Positions 42,249 through 52,053 of a stretch of 64,000 nt of DNA are shown here, piece by piece. The translations under genes were made by a program, and so were the position numbers. The notes below the pieces were generated by a model, which saw nothing but the letters and a program-made list of their open reading frames with translations, ran no database searches and was not told the origin of the DNA. Numbering within the stretch: the stretch's first letter is position 1; every line of letters starts with the position of its first letter. Source of the DNA: an uncultured Micrococcales bacterium (GTDB lineage Bacteria > Actinomycetota > Actinomycetes > Actinomycetales > Microbacteriaceae); assembly GCA_903880095.1 (NCBI GenBank), contig CAIRNX010000001.1, positions 62,001-126,000 of the forward strand, written 5' to 3'.

Positions 42249-43656
42249 CCTTAGCTGCTGCGACCCAGCGTTCAATCAAGTCGGTGTCTTTGGCGCCTGG
42301 GTTAAAGGTCGCTCGAACCGGGTTCAAGTTTTCTAATTCAGTTTGGCTTTGCCAGAAGCCACACCCGAGACCCGCGAGATAGGCGGCGCCGATTGCGGTT
42401 GCCTCTACATGCGCTGGGCGTTCTACCTTAGTTTGGAGTAGGTTGCTTTGAATTTGCATGAGCAGGTTGTTGGCGCTAGCGCCACCATCGACTCTGAGTC
42501 GAGTCAGCTGGCCCATTAGGTCAAAGACACAGAAGATCTGCATTGCGATGCCTTCAAGCGTGGCTCTCGCGATATGCCGCTTGGTCGAACCTCGCGTCAG
42601 TCCAAGGAGTTCGCCGCGAGCATCTGGCTTCCAAAATGGAGCGCCGAGCCCGGTGAGCGCCGGCACAAAAATTACTCCGTCAGAAGTTTCGGAGGCAAGT
42701 TGTTCAACCTCATTTGCTTCTTGAATGATGCCAAGGCCATCGCGCAACCATTGCACCGCTGCCCCAGCGACAAAGGTTGAGCCTTCGAGAGCGAATTGGC
42801 GTTTGCCGTTTGGATGTTGCCAAGCCACGGTGGTCAATAGCTGCGGCACGATTTGTATTTCGTTGCCCGTGTTTTTCAATAGAAAAGCACCCGTACCATA
42901 GGTGCACTTTGCGTCGCCAGGTTCGAATGCGCACTGGCCAAACAGTGCTGCCTGTTGGTCACCAGCAATGCCGGTTATTGGCAGTTCAAGACCCAGAAAG
43001 GCCTCAGGCATCGTTTCGGCTAACCGACCGTAGCTTGCCACGATTTGAGGAAGGGCGACTTTTGGAACCTCAAACATTTTGAGGAGTTCATCACTCCATT
43101 CACCGGTTTCTAGGCTGTAAAGCTGCGTTCTTGAGGCGTTGGAAGCATCGGTAATGTGGTGGCGACCGCCAGACATGCGTGCGATCAGATACGAATCGAC
43201 TGTGCCTACGGCGGTTCGTCCTTGTTCAATACCAGCCCAAACCTGCGGTTCGTTTTGCCTGATCCACACCAGCTTGGATGAGGTGAAATAGGGGTCAAGG
43301 GGAAGCCCGCTAAGTTGTTTGACCCTATCGCCGTCGAGGTCGAGCTCGACGCTACGGCGATCCTGCCAAACGATCGCTGGCCTTGGTGATTGAAGAGTTG
43401 TTTTGTCCCATAGCACTAAAGTTTCGCGCTGGTTTGTGATACCGATGGCAGTTGGGATTTGGTCGGTTTTTGACAACGCCTGCTTGACCGAGGTGAGAGT
43501 CGCGGCCCAAATCTGCTCTGGCAGGTGCTCAACCCAACCCGGTTGCGGGTAATGCTGTTCAAACTCCTGATAGCCCTGTGCAACTAGCTCGCCTCCGTGG
43601 CTTACGACAACCGTGGTTATGCCTGTCGTGCCTGCGTCAATTGCGAGAATAGCCAT
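42241..43656 (-). CDS. glpK: Glycerol kinase
   Basis: 471 residues of the FGGY family: AIDAGTTGITTVVV (phosphate loop), GWVEHLPEQIW, AIGITNQRETLVLWDK and VDGGASANNLLMQIQSNLL are glycerol-kinase signatures. It makes glycerol-3-phosphate from glycerol. It is the last gene of the minus-strand operon from 49023, nine bases after a DMT transporter gene. No glpF or glpD is adjacent. Convergent overlap with the amylase gene. Confidence 0.92.
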   Translation of the reverse strand: MAILAIDAGTTGITTVVVSHGGELVAQGYQEFEQHYPQPGWVEHLPEQIWAATLTSVKQALSKTDQIPTAIGITNQRETLVLWDKTTLQSPRPAIVWQDRRSVELDLDGDRVKQLSGLPLDPYFTSSKLVWIRQNEPQVWAGIEQGRTAVGTVDSYLIARMSGGRHHITDASNASRTQLYSLETGEWSDELLKMFEVPKVALPQIVASYGRLAETMPEAFLGLELPITGIAGDQQAALFGQCAFEPGDAKCTYGTGAFLLKNTGNEIQIVPQLLTTVAWQHPNGKRQFALEGSTFVAGAAVQWLRDGLGIIQEANEVEQLASETSDGVIFVPALTGLGAPFWKPDARGELLGLTRGSTKRHIARATLEGIAMQIFCVFDLMGQLTRLRVDGGASANNLLMQIQSNLLQTKVERPAHVEATAIGAAYLAGLGCGFWQSQTELENLNPVRATFNPGAKDTDLIERWVAAAKAI

Positions 43657-43665
43657 GCGAAAAGG

Positions 43666-44565
43666 CTAATGCGTCATCGGGTCGGTGCCGAGTGTTACCC
43701 GTTCGAGTTTCGACTTTTTGGTTGGCCACTCAACCAGAAGCATCGCGCCAATCATTACGAGACCACCGACCACTGTCAGAGCTTTCACCGGCTCCTGACC
43801 GATCGCGTAGGCAAAACCGGCGGCGAACACGACCTCGCAGGTGAGAATAATGGCGACCCTCGAGGCGTCCATTATTGATTGGGCCCAGGTTTGAATGAAG
43901 AATGCGGCCGCGGTGGCGAAAAGCGCGCAGAAGACCACAGCACCCCAGACGTTTGCATTTGGCGGTGGGGTGAATCCGTCTGGCAAAGCACCAAACCAAG
44001 AGACGATTGCTACGGCCGCCATTTGAACCACGGTTAGCGCGTAGCTGTCTAGGTTTTTGCTCCATGCCCCAAGGCCGACAATGTGCAGAGCGTAGAGCAG
44101 AGCACAGATTAGTAGTGGCAAGATTCCGTTAGACCAGCTGAGGCCGTCTAGCGAAATCAGCGCCAAGCCTGCCGTCGCCAATACGACGCCCACTAGAACT
44201 TTTAGGTTGAGGCGCAGTTTTAGAAGCACGAAGGCCAGCAGGGGAGTAAGAACCACGTAAAGACCCGTGAAGAAACCGGTGACCGCTGCGGTTGATTGTT
44301 CGAGGCCGATTGTTTGAGCGATATAGGCGATGCCCAAAATCACACCAAGAATCCCGCCGCGTAACAGCAGCCCGCGATTCATTTTGAAAATCGTCTTTGG
44401 GCGAATTGCGAGCATCACAAGCGTTGCAATGGTGAACCTCACGGCCAAGAAGTCATTGAAAGGCTCTTGGGTTATAGCGTCTTTCATCCATACGAAGGCA
44501 ACGCCCCAGCTTGCGGTAACCGAGAGTAGGGCGATAGTCGCTAGGCGACTAGTACGCAATGACAC
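43666..44565 (-). CDS. EamA/DMT-family transporter
   Basis: 299 residues, ten membrane helices in two EamA halves; the start SWGVAFVWMKDAITQEPFNDFL and the AAVTGFFTGLYVVLTPLLA segment are typical. Substrate cannot be told from sequence; relatives export or import amino acids and metabolites. Overlaps the DUF1684 gene by 17 bases. Confidence 0.87.
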   Translation of the reverse strand: MSLRTSRLATIALLSVTASWGVAFVWMKDAITQEPFNDFLAVRFTIATLVMLAIRPKTIFKMNRGLLLRGGILGVILGIAYIAQTIGLEQSTAAVTGFFTGLYVVLTPLLAFVLLKLRLNLKVLVGVVLATAGLALISLDGLSWSNGILPLLICALLYALHIVGLGAWSKNLDSYALTVVQMAAVAIVSWFGALPDGFTPPPNANVWGAVVFCALFATAAAFFIQTWAQSIMDASRVAIILTCEVVFAAGFAYAIGQEPVKALTVVGGLVMIGAMLLVEWPTKKSKLERVTLGTDPMTH

Positions 44566-45313
44566 CGTCGGCCGTGCTCTTGATCTTCGGGGTTTTCTCG
44601 CCTGCTGAAATCTCTACCTTGATGTGGTTTTCGATTGGGGCTACCGGGCAGGTTGCGAAGTCGGTGTAGGCGCAAGGGTAGTTAGCCGACTTGTTGAAGT
44701 CGATCTCCCACCTGTCACCTTCTACGTGAATCGCATTAACGTTTCGGCCGGTGCCGTAGGTTTCTTTGCCGCTGGTGCCGTCACGGAAGATAATTTGTAA
44801 CACCTCTGGGTTAGACCTTGTGAACGCGGTGAGTTGAACAGTCTCTTCGCCAATCTTGAAAACTAAAGTTCCCGCAGATTCCATCGAAAGTCCGATATCG
44901 CCTATCACCGAGCCGATTGCAACTTCGCGAATGTTCTTTACCAGTGTTGCGACAACCTTAAAGCTCGGGTCGTAGTCGAAGGTGATGACGCCATCGAATA
45001 GGTCAAACATCTTGCTGTCGCTGTGGCGAGGTCGCAGCGCCAGGTTGCCTCCTCGGCTGGCAATCTCAAGAGCACCACCAGTCATCGGAATCTGTATCTC
45101 GCTGCCTGATTCGATATTCCAGCTTTGCTCATCTAGGTTGCCTTCGTAGCCGCGCGCGTGAACTGTGTGGCCAATCGCCCACCACTGGCCAGTGACGTCG
45201 CTAAAGCTCTGTGGCTGCTCTGAGAGCCAATGCATGCCGGTTACGGCTAGGAAGCCGGTTGGGTTGCGCCACTGCTTGTTGCGGCTTTCAATCCACTCTG
45301 CGAAATCGTTCAT
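44549..45313 (-). CDS. DUF1684 protein
   Basis: 254 residues. FLAVTGMHWLSEQPQSF near the N-terminus and the C-terminal ADYPCAY-like stretch NKSANYPCAYTDFATCPVAP are the hallmarks of DUF1684. The family is predicted to be a beta-rich enzyme or binding protein; its function is not known. It is embedded in the glnR-ppk operon with four-base and 17-base overlaps on its two sides. Confidence 0.82.
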   Translation of the reverse strand: MNDFAEWIESRNKQWRNPTGFLAVTGMHWLSEQPQSFSDVTGQWWAIGHTVHARGYEGNLDEQSWNIESGSEIQIPMTGGALEIASRGGNLALRPRHSDSKMFDLFDGVITFDYDPSFKVVATLVKNIREVAIGSVIGDIGLSMESAGTLVFKIGEETVQLTAFTRSNPEVLQIIFRDGTSGKETYGTGRNVNAIHVEGDRWEIDFNKSANYPCAYTDFATCPVAPIENHIKVEISAGEKTPKIKSTADGVIAY

Positions 45314-46251
45314 TTTGCCTCCAATGGGCCATAGGTCTCGACTGAGACGATTTGTCTATTTTTGCCGGGTTCTTGGCGAGTTAGGTGAGCCACAACAAAG
45401 TGCCCCGGTTTGATTCCTCGGGCATTTTCTAGAAGTTCCAATTTTTCTAATGGGTTGTATTTCGCAAGTTCTTCGAGGACGGTTGGAAGCGCCGGGCGAT
45501 GGGTGCAAACCACCGTGGATCTGCCGTCCTGGATCAGTTTGTGAATCACCTTCAGCGTGGTCGAAGGCGCAGCCTTGTTGCCAGATTCGGTTAGTGAATC
45601 CTTGTATTCAACCGGAATGCCTCGAACCATTGCGTATGGGGCAACCGTTGCCTTGCAACGTTCCCAAGGGCTAGAAACGACTCTTTTCGGGCCCCAGCAG
45701 GCTAGTAGTTGTTTGAGCTGTTTCGCCTGCATCTTGCCTGGTGCCAAGAGCGGTCTAGATTCTTCACCCTTCGACCAGTCGGTCCGCGGAGTGGCTTTGC
45801 CGTGGCGAAGAACGATAAAAGGTTTTGTGTCTAGCTGCTCTTGAGCGTGCAACATTACGAGTTTTTCAAGAAACTCTTTGTCGTGTTCGTAGGTCAAAAG
45901 CAAAGCGGCTTCATCGGGCGTTAGCCAATCAACTTTTGCCACTTCTTCTGAAGGTTTGAAACGCGAGGCCTTCAAAGCGCGTGCAGTGACCTTGGCCGCC
46001 CAATAGTGGACCTCTTTTTCGCGGCCGTTCGAGAGCGGGTATTTCTGCACTCCCAGACTCATGCCCAGTCGAATGGTTAGGCCGGTTTCTTCAAGAATTT
46101 CGCGAACAGCTGTTTCTGGCAGTGTTTCGCCCGGGTCAACCTTGCCCTTTGGCCAACTCCAGTCGTTGTAACGGGCTCTGTGAATCACGGCCACGAGAAG
46201 ACGACCTTTATCTTCACGCCAACAAATGGCGCCTGCTGCGTAAACGGTCAT
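45310..46251 (-). CDS. MutT1-like Nudix hydrolase fused to a histidine-phosphatase domain
   Basis: 313 residues in two domains. Residues 1-135 form a Nudix domain with GKVDPGETLPETAVREILEE, fitting GX5EX7REUXEE. Residues 145-313 form a SixA-like histidine phosphatase with IVLRHGKATPR and the later VCTHRPALP. This is the architecture of mycobacterial MutT1, which removes 8-oxo-dGTP and hydrolyses diadenosine polyphosphates. It follows ppk1 by two bases, the usual actinobacterial arrangement. Confidence 0.9.
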   Translation of the reverse strand: MTVYAAGAICWREDKGRLLVAVIHRARYNDWSWPKGKVDPGETLPETAVREILEETGLTIRLGMSLGVQKYPLSNGREKEVHYWAAKVTARALKASRFKPSEEVAKVDWLTPDEAALLLTYEHDKEFLEKLVMLHAQEQLDTKPFIVLRHGKATPRTDWSKGEESRPLLAPGKMQAKQLKQLLACWGPKRVVSSPWERCKATVAPYAMVRGIPVEYKDSLTESGNKAAPSTTLKVIHKLIQDGRSTVVCTHRPALPTVLEELAKYNPLEKLELLENARGIKPGHFVVAHLTRQEPGKNRQIVSVETYGPLEAK

Positions 46252-46253
46252 GC

Positions 46254-48356
46254 TTAGCGAGCAACCTTTCGACTTGCCAGCTCACGCATGAATTCGTCCT
46301 GAACGTCAATCGGGGTTTTGTGTCGCACCCACTGGCCAGAGGGCTCTAGGTGCCACGATGAGGAGTCATCGCTCATCGCCAAGTCAAACATACCCTCGAG
46401 GTCTTTGATCTGGTCGGGTTGCGTGATTCGAACCAAAGCCTCTACTCGGCGGTCGAGGTTGCGGTGCATCATGTCGGCGGAGCCAATAAAAACTTCTGGG
46501 TTACCGTCGTTGGCAAAGGCAAAAACTCGAGAGTGCTCAAGGTAACGGCCCAAAACGCTGCGCACGCTGATGCTTTCGCTAAGGCCAGGCACACCTGGTT
46601 TTAGAGCGCACATGCCACGAACGAGAATCTCCACCGGCACTCCAGCGCGCCCAGCGTGATACAGCGAGTCGATGATTTGTTCGTCTACCAGCGAGTTCAT
46701 CTTGATTTGAATCTTCGCAGGTTTGCCTGCCTTCTTGTTCTCGATTTCGCGCTCGATGCGCTCAACGAGGCCTGGGCGCACACTGCCTGGCGAAACCAGT
46801 AGTGACTTGAAGGTTGCGTCTGGAGCATAGCCCGATAGCTGGTTGAACAAGCGCGTTAGGTCTTCGCCAACGCTCTCGCGAGCGGTTAGTAGGCCGTAGT
46901 CCTCGTAGTAACGCGCGGTCTTCGGGTTGTAGTTACCCGTGCCGATGTGGCAGTAGCGGCGAAGCTGGTTGCCCTCTTGGCGAATAACCAGCGAGAGCTT
47001 GCAGTGAGTCTTTAGGCCGACGATTCCGTAAACCACATGAACGCCAGCCTGCTCGAGCTTGCGAGCCCAGGTGATGTTATTTTGCTCATCGAAACGAGCC
47101 TTGATCTCAACGAGTGCTAGCACCTGCTTGCCGGCCTCGGCTGCATCGATCAGGGCGTCGACGATTGGTGAGTCTCCCGAGGTTCGGTAGAGAGTCTGCT
47201 TGATAGCCAAAACCTTTGGGTCGGCTGCTGCTTGCTCTAAGAATGCTTGGACGCTTGTTGCGAAAGACTCGTAAGGGTGGTGCAGCAGTATGTCGCGTTC
47301 GCGAATCGCCTTGAAGATGCTGGTCTTCTCATCTTCGTTTGGAACCAGGTAGCGGTTAGTGATGACTGCGTGTGGAGGGTATTTGAGGTCGGCCTTTTTG
47401 ATCGCCGCGATTTGACTCAACCCGGTTAGGTCGAGGAGCGAAGGCAGGTGGTAGACGTCATCTTCGCTGATGTCTAGTTCGCGCACCAAAAGGTCGAGCA
47501 CCTCAGGGTTCATGTCTTCGGCGACCTCTAGGCGGACCGGTGGGCCAAAGCGGCGGCGCAACAGCTCGCGCTCGAGAGCAATCAGCAGGTTCTCACCCTC
47601 GTCTTCGTCGACGTCAAGGTCTTCGTTTCGAGTTACTCGAAACAGGTGATGGTGGAGCATTTCGGTGCCGGGGAATAGCTCGCCAAGGTTCTGGCCAATA
47701 AGCTCCTCAATTGGCAAGAACCGGTAATTACCGGTGCCTGATTCACCTGGGATGCGAACAAAGCGCGGTAGCAGCGGTGGAACCTTGACGCGTGCAAACT
47801 GCTCGGTGCCGTCTTCGAGTTTGCGGAACACCACGGCGATGTTGAGTGAAAGCCCCGAGATGTAAGGGAATGGGTGAGCCGGGTCTACGCCTAGCGGCGT
47901 GAGCACCGGGTAAATCTGGTTGTAGAAGTACTCATTTAGGCTCTGCTGCTCGGTTTCGTTGAGGTCGGCCCATCGCACAACCTGAATGCCATGCTGGTGA
48001 AGAGCTGGCTCGATTTCGTCACGAAACAAGGTCGCTTGGCGCATCTGCAAGGCGTGAGCAGTTTCGCGAATCGAATCGAGCACGTCTTCTGGGCTTCGGC
48101 CAGAGGCTGCGATTGTGGCGAGACCCGTTGCAATGCGGCGCTTCAGTCCGGCAACTCGAACCATGAAAAACTCGTCGAGGTTTGAAGAGAAGATGCTCAA
48201 GAAGTTGACGCGCTCGAGAAGGTAAAGGTCTTGGTCTTCAGCTAGTTCAAGTACGCGCTGGTTGAAAGCGAGCCAAGAAAGTTCGCGATCGAGAAAGCGG
48301 TCGTTTGGTAAACCACTCGGCTCCGGCAGAGTGATCACCATGGTTTCGTCAGACAT
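46254..48356 (-). CDS. ppk1: Polyphosphate kinase 1
   Basis: 700 residues with the four-domain PPK1 layout. Clear blocks are [22 protein letters not shown] (N), [30 protein letters not shown], the active-site region [15 protein letters not shown] with the phosphorylated His, and [20 protein letters not shown]. It builds polyphosphate reversibly from ATP. It starts inside the 3' end of the regulator gene (eight-base overlap). The genes for phosphate signalling (phoU, SenX3/RegX3) lie 5 kb away. Confidence 0.96.
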   Translation of the reverse strand: MSDETMVITLPEPSGLPNDRFLDRELSWLAFNQRVLELAEDQDLYLLERVNFLSIFSSNLDEFFMVRVAGLKRRIATGLATIAASGRSPEDVLDSIRETAHALQMRQATLFRDEIEPALHQHGIQVVRWADLNETEQQSLNEYFYNQIYPVLTPLGVDPAHPFPYISGLSLNIAVVFRKLEDGTEQFARVKVPPLLPRFVRIPGESGTGNYRFLPIEELIGQNLGELFPGTEMLHHHLFRVTRNEDLDVDEDEGENLLIALERELLRRRFGPPVRLEVAEDMNPEVLDLLVRELDISEDDVYHLPSLLDLTGLSQIAAIKKADLKYPPHAVITNRYLVPNEDEKTSIFKAIRERDILLHHPYESFATSVQAFLEQAAADPKVLAIKQTLYRTSGDSPIVDALIDAAEAGKQVLALVEIKARFDEQNNITWARKLEQAGVHVVYGIVGLKTHCKLSLVIRQEGNQLRRYCHIGTGNYNPKTARYYEDYGLLTARESVGEDLTRLFNQLSGYAPDATFKSLLVSPGSVRPGLVERIEREIENKKAGKPAKIQIKMNSLVDEQIIDSLYHAGRAGVPVEILVRGMCALKPGVPGLSESISVRSVLGRYLEHSRVFAFANDGNPEVFIGSADMMHRNLDRRVEALVRITQPDQIKDLEGMFDLAMSDDSSSWHLEPSGQWVRHKTPIDVQDEFMRELASRKVAR

Positions 48357-49023
48357 AACTCTCTTCGTCTTTCAGCAAGTTGAATCGGTAGCCGCGACCG
48401 TATTCGGTGCCGATTAAGCCACCGCGGTCACCGAGCTTTGCTCGCAAACGCCTGATATGAACATCGACCGTTCTGGTTTCTCCAGCGTAACCGTAGCCCC
48501 AAACTTCGCTTAATAGTTGTGCACGAGAAAAAACTCGACCGGGGTGCTGCATAAGGTACTTGAGCAGTTCAAACTCGATGAGCGTGAGGTCCATCGGGCG
48601 GCCGTCGACCCTTGCAGAGTAGCTTGCCTCGTCGATTACTACTCCTGCCGAGGTGATTAGTTCGTCGTTCGACTCGGATTTATCTCGGCTTAGGGCTAGG
48701 CGAATTCGAGCATCAATCTCGCCTGGGCCAGCGGTTTCGAGCACGATGTCGTCGGCTCCCCACTCGCTCGACATGGCGGCAAGGCCACCCTCTGTGATTA
48801 CCACGATCATTGGAACAGAGAGTCCTGTGGTGCGCATGATGCGCGCAAGCGCCTTAGCGCCGGCTAGATCGCGTCGGGCATCCAAAAAAACTAGGTCGTG
48901 CGAAGGCGCGTTAACAATGTTTGCTGGCGAGGCCTCGATCTCTCGAATCTTGTGAGGCAACAGGCTTAGGGCAGGCAAAACCTCGCTACCGGCGTTTGCC
49001 GACAAAACGAGGAGGTGGGCCAT
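48349..49023 (-). CDS. GlnR-type orphan response regulator
   Basis: 224 residues from the ATG at 49023 preceded by AGGAGAG. The receiver-like half ([51 protein letters not shown]) lacks the N-terminal acidic pair of true receivers but matches actinobacterial GlnR nearly block by block. The C-terminal half is an OmpR-type winged helix ([35 protein letters not shown]). GlnR controls nitrogen assimilation without a cognate kinase. Here it heads an operon with ppk1 and mutT1. Confidence 0.8.
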   Translation of the reverse strand: MAHLLVLSANAGSEVLPALSLLPHKIREIEASPANIVNAPSHDLVFLDARRDLAGAKALARIMRTTGLSVPMIVVITEGGLAAMSSEWGADDIVLETAGPGEIDARIRLALSRDKSESNDELITSAGVVIDEASYSARVDGRPMDLTLIEFELLKYLMQHPGRVFSRAQLLSEVWGYGYAGETRTVDVHIRRLRAKLGDRGGLIGTEYGRGYRFNLLKDEESYV

Positions 49024-49082
49024 TTCTCTCCTAAAAGACCTATTTATCAAGTCTAAAGGCAGACGTTTGGCACAATGTAACT

Positions 49083-49343
49083 GTGAAGAGTGGATGGATT
49101 GAGATCATCAGCATTTGGTTGCTGGTAGCTATTGCCACGCTAGTGGTCACAATTACAGCTCGAGGTGAAATGGCTTTGGCAAGCTTTGGTGCTATTTTGG
49201 CTGGTTCTTGCGCCCTTGTCTCAATGATTCACCTGTTTTTGACCGGGCACGTGGGCTTCGTGAAGAAGCTGGTCTACGTTGCCGGTGGTTCATATCTGAT
49301 GTTGGCAATCGCTAGCCTCTACGTCTTGTTTATCCAAAGGTAA
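49083..49343 (+). CDS. Small membrane protein (86 aa)
   Basis: GTG start, 86 residues, three hydrophobic helices with little else. No family recognised. It heads a tight plus-strand series (a 36-residue peptide, nitrobindin-like, YgfZ, FUSC) and is divergent from the GlnR-type regulator. Confidence 0.65.
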   Translation: MKSGWIEIISIWLLVAIATLVVTITARGEMALASFGAILAGSCALVSMIHLFLTGHVGFVKKLVYVAGGSYLMLAIASLYVLFIQR

Positions 49344-49352
49344 AATGTAGTC

Positions 49353-49463
49353 ATGGTCTTTTCGGCAGATATTTTCTTCACCGGCTTGTTGGTTCTTGCA
49401 TCTCTAGCAATCGCCGCGGTTTCAGTGCTCGTGCTTTACAAACTTTTTAAGGGTCAGAAGTAG
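49353..49463 (+). CDS. 36-residue single-helix membrane peptide
   Basis: ATG at 49353 to TAG at 49463, abutting the next start. The product is one hydrophobic helix (FFTGLLVLASLAIAAVSVLV) with a basic end LYKLFKGQK. The nine-base spacing from the previous gene and the zero-base spacing to the next favour a real gene over chance; no ribosome site is evident. Confidence 0.5.
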   Translation: MVFSADIFFTGLLVLASLAIAAVSVLVLYKLFKGQK

Positions 49464-50048
49464 TTGTTCGAACTCCCCGAAGGTTTGCCGATTGAGCTAA
49501 CCCCGCTGTCTTTTCTTATCGGCAAGTGGGAGGGTTCTGGCGTTATCGTCGCGAACGACAAAGAGTACGAGTTTCACCAGCGCATTGAGTTCTCTCACGA
49601 TGGCCAGGGCGCACTAACCTACGTTTCTTCGGCGAGCCTAGATGACGAAGCCAAAACCGTTTTGCCCAGTGAGCTCGGTTACTGGAGCATTGCCCGCCCG
49701 CGCGAAGCCTTCGACCACGGGCCTGCTCTGGTGCCCGGTGTCGGCGAAACCACAATCAAGTCGCACGAAGACCTCGAGCGTTATCGCAACGAAACCAAGG
49801 GCTTCGACATTGAGGTTTCAACCTTGCATCCAGGGGGTGTAGCCGAACTCTACAAGGGCTACGTGAAGCAAGGGCAGATCCACCTGGCAAGCGCCCATGG
49901 CGTTGCTTTTGAGGGCGCAAAGGCATATCGCCACAGCACCAGGATCTACGGTCTTGTTGAAGGTGCCCTGCTTTGGGCGTGGGACATCGCGTTGCCAGGT
50001 GGCGAACTAAAGTCACACGCGTCTGCCCGCCTCGAACGAGTTGGCTAA
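49464..50048 (+). CDS. Nitrobindin-like (DUF1794/THAP4-type) beta-barrel protein
   Basis: 194 residues. The GKWEGSG motif near residue 22 opens a FABP-like ten-stranded barrel, and the C-terminal LKSHASARLERV contains the His that ligates haem in nitrobindins. These proteins bind ferric haem and isomerise peroxynitrite or sense NO. The TTG start immediately follows the stop of the 36-residue peptide; the stop overlaps the YgfZ start. Confidence 0.85.
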   Translation: MFELPEGLPIELTPLSFLIGKWEGSGVIVANDKEYEFHQRIEFSHDGQGALTYVSSASLDDEAKTVLPSELGYWSIARPREAFDHGPALVPGVGETTIKSHEDLERYRNETKGFDIEVSTLHPGGVAELYKGYVKQGQIHLASAHGVAFEGAKAYRHSTRIYGLVEGALLWAWDIALPGGELKSHASARLERVG

Positions 50049-50989
50049 TGCCAAACCCGTTACTCGAACAAAAGGCGCTCGCCGAGGGCAAAGCCCTTTC
50101 GCTGCTGAGCGACCGTTGTGTCATTTCGATTGACGGTGAAGATCGACTCAGCTGGCTGAACTCAATTCTTTCGCAGGAACTCCGAGCCCTAGCACCTGGC
50201 GAAAGTGCCGAGGCTTTGCAACTCGACCCGCACGGACACATCGAATATGTTCTGCACCTCATCGAAGATCACGAGCGCACCTGGGCAATCGTTGAGTCGG
50301 CCACAGTTGATGCGCTCGTTACTTGGCTAGACAAGATGATTTTCAGAAGCAAAGTCGAAATCGTTCGGCACCCAGAGCTCTCGGTCTATTTTGGGGTCGG
50401 AACAGACTTTGGCCTCACCTGGGTTGATCAATGGCCAAACGTCGTCGCCGGTGGTGTGCGTTACGCCCAAGAAGCTCCAGAATTCAACGGCAGAGAGCAT
50501 ATTCTCGCCGCCGCGCCAGCCATTGAATTAGTGCCGACGGATGCCGCCGAGGCTTTGCGAATTGCTGCACATCGACCAAGACAAATCACCGAGGTAGACG
50601 ACCGAACTCTGCCGCACGAACTTGACTGGCTTTCTACCGCAGTGCACCTGCGCAAGGGTTGCTACCGCGGGCAAGAGACCGTTGCAAAGGTTCACAACCT
50701 TGGCCACCCTCCTCGCCGATTAACCTTTTTGCACCTTGATGGTTCGAACCACCTTTTGCCAGAAGAAACCGAAGTAACGCTCGACGGCAAGACTGTCGGG
50801 CGCGTGACTTCAGTCGCCCAGCACTTCGAGATGGGCCCGATTGCGCTCGCTGTGCTTTCTCGCTCGATTCCTGCAGATGCAATTCTGATGGTTGGCAGAG
50901 TTTCGGCTTCGCAAGAGGTCATCGTGCCAGCCGATGCCGGCAAGGCTGCGAAGCTGCCACCGAGAAGTGAATTGAACTCTCGCCGATGA
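50048..50989 (+). CDS. ygfZ: YgfZ-like folate-binding protein
   Basis: 313 residues from the ATG at 50048 that overlaps the preceding stop. The family signature KGCYRGQETVAKVHNLGHPPRR contains the conserved Cys of the K-G-C-Y-x-G-Q-E motif. YgfZ/IBA57 proteins use tetrahydrofolate in Fe-S cluster assembly or repair for a subset of enzymes; the window holds candidates such as the ferredoxin. A start at 49973 would lie inside the nitrobindin-like gene and was not used. Confidence 0.9.
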   Translation: MPNPLLEQKALAEGKALSLLSDRCVISIDGEDRLSWLNSILSQELRALAPGESAEALQLDPHGHIEYVLHLIEDHERTWAIVESATVDALVTWLDKMIFRSKVEIVRHPELSVYFGVGTDFGLTWVDQWPNVVAGGVRYAQEAPEFNGREHILAAAPAIELVPTDAAEALRIAAHRPRQITEVDDRTLPHELDWLSTAVHLRKGCYRGQETVAKVHNLGHPPRRLTFLHLDGSNHLLPEETEVTLDGKTVGRVTSVAQHFEMGPIALAVLSRSIPADAILMVGRVSASQEVIVPADAGKAAKLPPRSELNSRR

Positions 50990-52053
50990 ACATCAAGTGG
51001 AGCCTTAAAGACGCGCTTGCTCGCCTGCTCGATTCGATTGTGCCCATTCTCCAGATCGTCTTTGCGGCAGGCTTGGGCTATTCGTTCTCGCACTGGGTGC
51101 TAGGCCATCAGGTTCCACTACTTTCGGTAACAGTGACGATCACGGCTCTCGGTTTTACCAGAGACGCCAGACCTCGGCGTGTGCTCGAGACCGCGCTCGG
51201 AATGATCACCGGCATCGCTCTCTCGGAGTCCATGCTTCTTGGCTTTGGGCCAGGGCTTTGGCAAATGGCTGTCACGCTTTTGCTCTGCCTGATGCTTGCA
51301 AGATTCATCAGCGGCAGTGCGTCTTTCGCTCTCACAGTTGGTATTCAGGCGATCTTGGTTCAGCTTCTGCAGGCCCCTGTCGGCGGTGTCTACACCCGAT
51401 CGATTGACGGACTCGTCGGTGGTGCGATTGCCCTTTTGATCACAGCGCTGATTCCTCGCGACCCAAGGGGTATCGCCCGCAAGGATGCCGGCAAGTTGTT
51501 TGAGGTTTTCATCGACAGCCTCGAGGCTTTGAAGACCGCAACTCGCGATGTGAACATTGCCGTAGCCGACGAAACCTTGAAGCAGGTTCGCCGGACCCAG
51601 CCACTGATCGACAACTGGCGCCTTTCGCTTGACAGCGCAATCTCAATCAGCCGAGTTTCGCCATTTTTGATCAAGTACCGAGACGAGCTTCGCGGCCAGG
51701 TGCGCCTGATGCGCGGAATGGATCTCGCCACCAGAAATCTTCGTGTAGTCGCAAGGCGCATTGACTTCTTGCTTCGTGACGGCCAGAAGCGCCCACATCT
51801 CGCCGACCTTTTTGAACAGTTGCTAATAGGTGCGAAGTCGCTCCAGCGAGGGCTCTCGGAGCCAGAAGCCCTGGGCGATGCTCAAGAGGTTTTTCTTGAG
51901 GTCATTCACCAGCTTGACCCGAAGAAGTTCGGCATCGCCGACCAAATTCGTGAAGCCTCAGTTTTGTTGCTGCTACGCCCGATGCTTGTCGACTTGCTGT
52001 GCGCTAGCGGTATGAGCGAAGAAGACGCTCGCGAAGAGCTACCCGAAATCTAG
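50986..52053 (+). CDS. FUSC/aromatic-acid-exporter-like membrane protein
   Basis: 355 residues. Five or six membrane helices in the first 160 residues (SVTVTITALGFTRDARPRRVLETALGM is the typical FUSC loop), then a cytoplasmic helical domain of about 190 residues. FUSC proteins include aromatic acid exporters such as AaeB; whether this one serves efflux from aromatic catabolism is unknown. Start overlaps the ygfZ stop as ATGA. Confidence 0.82.
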   Translation: MNIKWSLKDALARLLDSIVPILQIVFAAGLGYSFSHWVLGHQVPLLSVTVTITALGFTRDARPRRVLETALGMITGIALSESMLLGFGPGLWQMAVTLLLCLMLARFISGSASFALTVGIQAILVQLLQAPVGGVYTRSIDGLVGGAIALLITALIPRDPRGIARKDAGKLFEVFIDSLEALKTATRDVNIAVADETLKQVRRTQPLIDNWRLSLDSAISISRVSPFLIKYRDELRGQVRLMRGMDLATRNLRVVARRIDFLLRDGQKRPHLADLFEQLLIGAKSLQRGLSEPEALGDAQEVFLEVIHQLDPKKFGIADQIREASVLLLLRPMLVDLLCASGMSEEDAREELPEI

